NCBI RefSeq assembly: GCF_000611645.1
Contig: NW_014013204.1
Location: 14,378 to 28,540 of the forward strand
Origin: Monoraphidium neglectum
Lineage: Eukaryota > Chlorophyta > Chlorophyceae > Sphaeropleales > Selenastraceae
DNA length: 14,163 nt
Direction: 5' to 3'
In this document: positions 9,601-14,163 of the stretch, in pieces
Position numbering within the stretch: the stretch's first letter is position 1
Layout of the letters: every line of letters begins with the position of its first letter
Translations under genes and position numbers: made by a program
Notes under the pieces: model-generated
Databases searched by the model: none
What the model was told of the DNA's origin: nothing
What the model saw: the letters and a program-made list of their open reading frames with translations, nothing else

Positions 9601-11567
9601 TGGGCGGGTGTGGATTGCGAACGCCTGTATGTGCGACCATGGGCGGCTGGCCTCTGGCCTTGTGCTGAGCATTGCAGTCACCGCCTGCTAGGAGGTTGTG
9701 TTCTGTTGGTCGGCGCGCATGGCAGACAGTGGTATGGCGCAGCCAGCGGCCTTGGCCAAGGGCTCGGCTCGAGCTCCTGCTGAGTATTGGCTCATGCATG
9801 GCAGCAAACCCATGCCGCTGGTCCATGCCGTCCCCTTGATGCGCGCAGGGCACGTACCTGCCGCCCACAAAGCCGAGCTGGGCGCCCCAGGACAGTGATC
9901 AGTGCCTCGACTGCCCCCAGGGTGCGTCCGCCACACGCCGGCCGGGCTCCTGCTCGCTCGCTGCCCCAGTTGTTAGGCTTCGAGGCGGCCGCAGCCCGGG
10001 CGGGCGGTGGCTGCCTGGACGTGTCCCCATGTCTCACCTGCCTTGACCCCCTAGATCGGCCATTGTCGGGTGTCTCTTGCGAACATCGCACCTTTTCACC
10101 ATTTTGAATCCTGGGACCGCAGCTGTCCTGGCGCGCACGCTTGTGACCATCCCCCTCAAATCCGCCCCACCTCGGACTGTAAAATGCCTCGCAGGGATGT
10201 ACCAAGACCAGGCCGGCAGGTGAGAAGATGGCGGGGGGTGCTGATAGGGTGTACGCCGATCAGAGGGGTGGAGTAGCGCGCTGGGCGGGTGTTAGGCTTG
10301 AACTCTGCAAAGCCAAACCTCGTCTCGACCTTGTCTGCAGCATCAAAGACCATGCATGCGCCACACCTGTCATTGACCTTGGGGCTCTTGTTGGATCCTG
10401 CTGCGTTCTGCACCCCCGGACTGGCCAACCAGAGTCAAGCTCGCGCCCGCCCCATTCGCGCCCTCCCCCCAGTCAATCCTGCAAGGTGTGCACGACCGCG
10501 TGGCGCTGCTTCCCGGAGCGCGCGGTGCAGCTGGGCAAATTCTCAGAGGTGCCCTTCCGCTTCTTCGGCCCCGCGGGCCACCCCCAGTGCGCGAGCGTGG
10601 ACGGCAAGACATGCCTGAAGAATGCAACTTGGTGAGGGGCAGCAGGGTGCGAGGGCTGGCTCATGCGTACCGCACCGAAAAGTGCAGAACTGCATTGATC
10701 CTGCCAGACGGGGCTGCGTCTTCTTTTGAGCTAACTCCACAGCGAGGATGCGGGGATTGCAAACGGTAGAGGAGCGTCTCTGCGTCACAGGCACAAAACC
10801 GCACCAGCAACCCCTCTGGGGCAGATACGCGCCGACCGATCTTGTGCCCCCTTTTGAAAGCCTTCCTTATTAATGTTGAACCCTTCATTATCCTCTCCCA
10901 CAGCACCGACGACAAGCTGCAAATGGTGCGGGACCTGGAAGCTGCCGGGCAGCTGAAGCCCCTGACATGCGGCCCCCTGCACGCCGCCAAGTGGGCCGGG
11001 AGCACCGGCTACTCAGAGGGGCCCGGGCACTGGTGCAACGTGCTGCTGTACGACTTCTTGGTGAGTCAAATTCAGAGGTTTGACTTTGCCGAGGTTGCTC
11101 AGGTGTCCGCCAGCACACATGGCGCAGAGTGGAATGTATAATGATGCACGTGCGGTCGGCGACCTGGCTGTGGAGCTGTGAGAGAGGCTGGATTACAAGC
11201 GAAAGGATGGGATGCAGGAGCAGTGACTGTGCTCATTACGCACTGGAGTCCCGGGAGTGTCTCGTCATCAGGGCCCCTGTCGGCTTGCATTCCCTCCAAA
11301 TGCGTTCATGCAGCGTGGTTCAACGCACTGCTCCCGCGTTCCACGGCTGCGGGCCCAGCCATAGTATGGCCGTGCCGCTTGCAACTCTGGCGCCTCTACT
11401 TACGCCCCCCTCCTCCTGTCGCCGCCCCCGTGTCGCAGCCCGCGGGCGCCAAGGCCCCGGCCGGGATCTACAACACCAGCTTCTGGGTGCAGCCGCCCAA
11501 GCCCGCAGACGAGACCGTCACGGGCGCAGACTCGCCAGATGAGTGCCAGCCGCGCACCGGCTGGTAG
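6688..11567 (+). CDS. Secreted cysteine-rich protein with GCC2/GCC3 (ephrin-receptor-like) repeats, thirteen exons
   Basis: Function unknown; probably an extracellular or cell-wall glycoprotein. Exons: 6688-6742, 6973-7117, 7296-7441, 7725-7882, 8192-8303, 8645-8724, 9033-9233, 9455-9565, 9849-9921, 10195-10219, 10473-10631, 10904-11060, 11439-11567 (TAG). They total 1551 nt, 516 residues, and all twelve phases agree. Residues 1-15 (MRAVLASILLQGARA) look like a short signal peptide. Residues ~19-205 are a domain I do not recognise, with several Cys. Residues ~205-421 carry Cys-rich repeats of the GCC2/GCC3 type (Pfam Ephrin_rec_like): CPPGFYG, CRPCAPGTF, CRPCPPGTI, CTPC then GTY, CLDCPQGMYQDQAGS and CKVC. 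Residues 422-516 are another unassigned, mostly hydrophilic region. Possible N-glycosylation sites: NAT, NRT, NCT, NSS, NAT, NTS. No transmembrane segment or GPI tail is visible. The ATG at 6688 is favoured because it gives a signal peptide and a phase-1 intron joining ACLE to ASILKAG; a start further upstream remains possible. Confidence 0.8.
6835..6850 (+). repeat. Short CAG tract in intron 1 of the secreted-protein gene
   Basis: A run of CAG after CCGCAG units lies in the 6743-6972 intron. In one frame it would read as polyglutamine and in another as polyalanine after a hydrophobic stretch, but the phase-1 splice 6742/6973 removes it. Confidence 0.7.
7883..7935 (+). repeat. GT-rich tract at the 5' end of intron 4 of the secreted-protein gene
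   Basis: Starting at the donor GTGAGC, the sequence runs through GTGTGCACGTGTGTGCGTGGGTG and related G/T-rich DNA on the sense strand. It parallels the GT-rich tracts in introns of the three other genes. Confidence 0.75.
10195..10219 (+). other. 25-nt microexon in the GCC2/GCC3 repeat region
   Basis: Exon 10 of the secreted-protein gene lies between CTCGCAG and GTGAGAAG. It supplies the MYQDQAG residues and enters in phase 1 and leaves in phase 2. Skipping it would shift the reading frame. The encoded motif completes the typical GMYQDQAGS repeat core, which is strong support. Confidence 0.8.
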
Positions 11568-12947
11568 AAAGGGCGTCGCCGCGCGTCAACGCTGGCGCGG
11601 CGTGATGCGTCGTGCCGCCCCCCACCTACACCCACCCCCTTCCGGATTGAGGAATGCTCACGATATTTGCTGCTAGTTGGCGTTTCGCGCCCGGTGTGCG
11701 CTTTTTGCCGATCCTGTCTTGCTGTCCTGCTCAACATGTCTCTGCCAAAGTCGTTCGCAATCTCGCTTAATCTCACGTGATCTTGCCGGCTATGACATCC
11801 CCCACACGTCAGATGTGTCACGCTACCACAAAGACTATCAACTACCCTTGCAATGCACAGAGCACATGACAATATCAGTTGCACACGTATACACACATAT
11901 AAAATCGCAAGCGCCGGACCTCGGACCCGCACGTTGTATGCGCGGCTTTTGCCGTTGCCGTTTTGCTGCGACATGCGGGGCGCGCTTGCGCGGCGCGGCC
12001 CGTCAACAGTACAAGCCCCTCAGGACGGCAACATGCGGGCTCGCGGCAGGCCGCGCCTCTGCAAAGCACGCAAAGCATGCAGGCACATCGCCACCTTGGC
12101 TGATGGTACACGTGATGACCGATCGACGTTCTTCGTCCGGGCGGGGTACTCTCTGAGGCAAGGGTTGTGATCAATGTCGAAGCGTCTTGAAAATGGGATA
12201 CAGGGGCTTCCCCCACCCACCCAGACCCCATTCGCACGGGCGCACGTCGGTAGCAAGGGCTCCCCCACCGCAGAACTGAGCGGCTGGCGGCGCCCCGCCC
12301 CTTTCTCAGCATGTAATGAACATGCGGCCCCGCTGAGCACATGCAGTCGGCGGGCGCCGTGTACCGGTGGCTTTGTGGAGTGTACTGTGAGGAGTGCAGG
12401 CCGCGGGAGCTGCGTGTCGCTGTGGCCTTAGGGTCACCACGACGCGGCCGCCTGAGCAGGCCGGTTTCTCAATCAACAAAGGGTGACTGGCGTTGGATCG
12501 GCGACGTCGGCCGGCTATGACGATGCACAACCACATGGGCCGGTCGTGAGATTGGGGCCGCATGTGCTTGTGTGCAGTGGGGCAATGAAGTGGTGCGGTG
12601 GTGAGTTCCCAGCGCAGGAGGCTGGGCGCCCTTCACCACTGGTTGCGCTGCACGCTGGCCTGCCGCTGCAAAGCTCTTTTCCGGTGATAGCTTCATACCT
12701 CTTCAAATCATGTTACACAAAACCCTAGTCTCCCTCCGATACACCTATGACAACGCAGGGGGCCATCTTGCCTTGGTCTGACAGTCTTGATGATTTGACG
12801 AGCACAAGCCGTTCTACGTTTCGGCAGTGTTGCGCATAGTATCCGTGATTACTATGCTGGGCATGTTTCTGTCCCGGCCTGGTCGTTGTCGTGGATGGGA
12901 GTAACTCGCCCAAGTGGGATACACGGAGCCTTCTTGCCCACCCCAAA
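11568..12947 (+). other. 3' UTR of the secreted-protein gene and upstream region of the MGGCYSS gene
   Basis: No convincing coding exon is seen in these 1380 bp. The frames that cross it lack conserved motifs and change character often. The left half is probably a long 3' UTR ending near the TGTAA at 12312. The right half should carry the promoter and leader of the gene starting at 12948, possibly with a non-coding first exon. Confidence 0.45.
12312..12316 (+). terminator. Candidate TGTAA polyadenylation signal
   Basis: This is the first TGTAA found after the TAG at 11565-11567, about 745 nt downstream. Such long 3' UTRs are normal in green algae. The motif is short, so a chance match is possible. 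Confidence 0.35.
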
Positions 12948-13637
12948 ATGGGTGGTTGCTATTCTAGTGACTCTTGTCGTGCTCTCGGCGACGACGGCCC
13001 CATGTCGTCAGGGCTTCGCGGCGGGGCGCACGCTGAGCAAAGCAGCTCGTCGTGCCGAAGGCCTGCACACTGGGCTGGGCAGCCCCCGGCCGCGCAGCCG
13101 TCCTGCTCGTCAATGCCACGGCCCAGTGAAGATAGCTTAAGATCCAGCAGGGGCCGCAGCATGAACGACTGCACGATCCTCGTCAGCACGCCGTCCGCCG
13201 CCAAGCTCCGGCCTTTCCCCGCAGCTACCGACGCCGCCGCGGCGCGGCCGGCCGCGGCGGCCCCGTGGCGCCCGTTCGCGCCCGCCCGCACGCGCGTGCG
13301 CCGGGCGTCCGCCGATACCGCCCTCCACGCGCAGGCGGCCGCCGCGGCGGCTGCGGAGGAGCTCGCGCGCTCAAGCTGCTCCGGCCACGTGTCCGGCAGC
13401 CCCTCCCGGGGGTGCGGGGCCGTGCGGCGCACCAGCTGCTGCGCGGAGATGTTTGCGCGGCTTGTCGCGCCGCCACAGGCCATGCTGATTGCTGACCAGA
13501 CGACCCAGCTGTGCTGCCGGCTTTTCGAGGTGATTGCGTGTGTGGGGGGCGCACGTGTGAATGACTTGGCCAGGTTGTGCACCTTTTTGTTGTCGTCGTG
13601 TCATGCGTGTTTGTGTGTGTGTGCGTGTGTGCTGCAT

Positions 13638-13672
<35 letters not shown>

Positions 13673-14139
13673 GTTGCCTATGCGTTGAGAGGATGTTTAC
13701 GTAGAGGTATGTGTAGGTGCATGTTGGCAGCAACTCCCGCATGTGTCGACCTCTCGCCCGAATGCCGCGCAACAAAATCACGGCACGCGCCCGGCGACCC
13801 GACACAACAGGTGTCGGCTGCTGTGATAATGCAGGCGGCGCCCGCAGAGGCGCCGCAGGCGCCGCGCGGCGGCCCCGAGCATCGCCGCGCCGTCTCCCCG
13901 TCGGCGGCGTCGGCCGCGCGACTGCTTTCCTTATCCGGCTGCGAGCACTGGCCCGTGGAGCCGACAGTGGCCGTGTGCGACGTTGCGCTGCGCGCGGCCG
14001 CGGCGCGCTGCGTCGTCGCCGGCGCGCCGCCGGGCGTGCTGGTCGCGTGCGGCGCCGACGTCGCGGCTGTGAGCGGCGGCCGCGCCGCGTTTGTCGCAGC
14101 GGCGCCGCTCGTGCGCGACGGCGTGTGTGGCGGAGCTAT
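12948..14139 (+). CDS. N-acylated (MGGCYSS) protein of unknown function, weakly GAF-like; 5' part only
   Basis: Exon 1 is 12948-13529 and exon 2 is 13811-14139 or beyond; the intron (13530-13810) has GAG/GTGATT and ACAACAG/GTG boundaries and joins in phase 0. About 303 residues lie inside the window. The N-terminus MGGCYSSDSC fits the eukaryotic N-myristoylation pattern (Gly2, Ser6) with Cys4 available for palmitoylation, which suggests a plasma- or endomembrane-attached protein. The ATG sits in CCAAAATGGG, a good plant-type context, and no in-frame ATG exists between it and the upstream stop at 12846. The middle (~85-165) is Ala/Ser-rich and disordered, with RVRRASAD. The part after residue ~245 (TVAVCDVAL, CVVAGAPPGVLVACG, AFVAAAPLVRDGVCGG) has the rhythm of a GAF sensor domain, but this is weak. 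The exon either ends at TAT/GTGAGC (14139/14140) or stops at TGA 14141-14143; the donor looks better, so the gene probably continues. GAF proteins with this N-terminus could be kinases or cyclases; none can be confirmed here. Confidence 0.6.
13608..13672 (+). repeat. (TG)n microsatellite in intron 1 of the MGGCYSS gene
   Basis: Interrupted TG dinucleotides end in a long pure TG run (about 13644-13672). The tract lies about 80-140 nt after the splice donor at 13530, on the sense strand. Confidence 0.9.
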
Positions 14140-14163
14140 GTGAGCAACTGCACCCCCCTCCCC

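Noticed and set aside
12959..13582. 207-residue open frame on the minus strand opposite the MGGCYSS gene
   Set aside because: The plus-strand frame has a plausible acylated N-terminus, good start context and a phase-matched intron. The minus frame has no motif and is expected from GC-rich DNA.
1..14163. A defence system, CRISPR array, phage or transposon
   Set aside because: No spaced direct repeats, integrase, transposase or terminal repeats were seen; the spliced genes and telomere type indicate a eukaryotic nuclear region.

Overview
This window looks like nuclear DNA of a green alga (Chlorophyta). It is GC-rich, its genes are split into short exons by 160-440 bp introns, a plant-type telomere heptamer (TTTAGGG) lies inside one intron, and CAG/CTG and GT/CA microsatellites are frequent. 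TTTAGGG (not the Chlamydomonas TTTTAGGG) points loosely to a trebouxiophyte or another Chlorella-like lineage; this placement is inference. There are no bacterial operons, CRISPR arrays, phage genes, transposase genes or tRNAs that I can see.

Four protein-coding genes can be rebuilt exon by exon. In each, donor and acceptor phases match at every junction. (1) Minus strand, 3627 down to the left edge: a CEP120-like centriole protein with an N-terminal C2 domain, a long polyglutamine-rich linker and a second C2 domain. Its coiled-coil C-terminus lies outside the window. (2) Minus strand, 6256-4285: a complete five-exon classical short-chain dehydrogenase/reductase of 266 residues with the full catalytic set, whose first intron is of the GC-AG type. 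(3) Plus strand, 6688-11567: a complete thirteen-exon gene for a secreted, cysteine-rich protein of 516 residues with GCC2/GCC3 (ephrin-receptor-like) repeats, including a 25-nt microexon. (4) Plus strand, 12948 to the right edge: the start of a probably membrane-anchored protein (MGGCYSS N-terminus, acylation-type) with a weakly GAF-like segment.

Genes 1 and 2 are head-to-tail on the minus strand, 657 bp apart; that gap holds a perfect 11-bp inverted repeat. Genes 2 and 3 diverge from a 431-bp shared promoter region. Genes 3 and 4 are in tandem, with a 1380-bp stretch between them that probably contains a long 3' UTR followed by the promoter of gene 4. Nothing suggests that the four genes act in one pathway; this is ordinary eukaryotic gene neighbourhood.

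I did not find a convincing undescribed multi-gene system. The most interesting signals are sequence-level: degenerate telomere heptamers in register with a 5' splice site, GT-rich tracts always on the sense strand near intron 5' ends, the polyQ insertion in a centriole protein, and two little-characterised proteins (the secreted cysteine-rich one and the acylated one).
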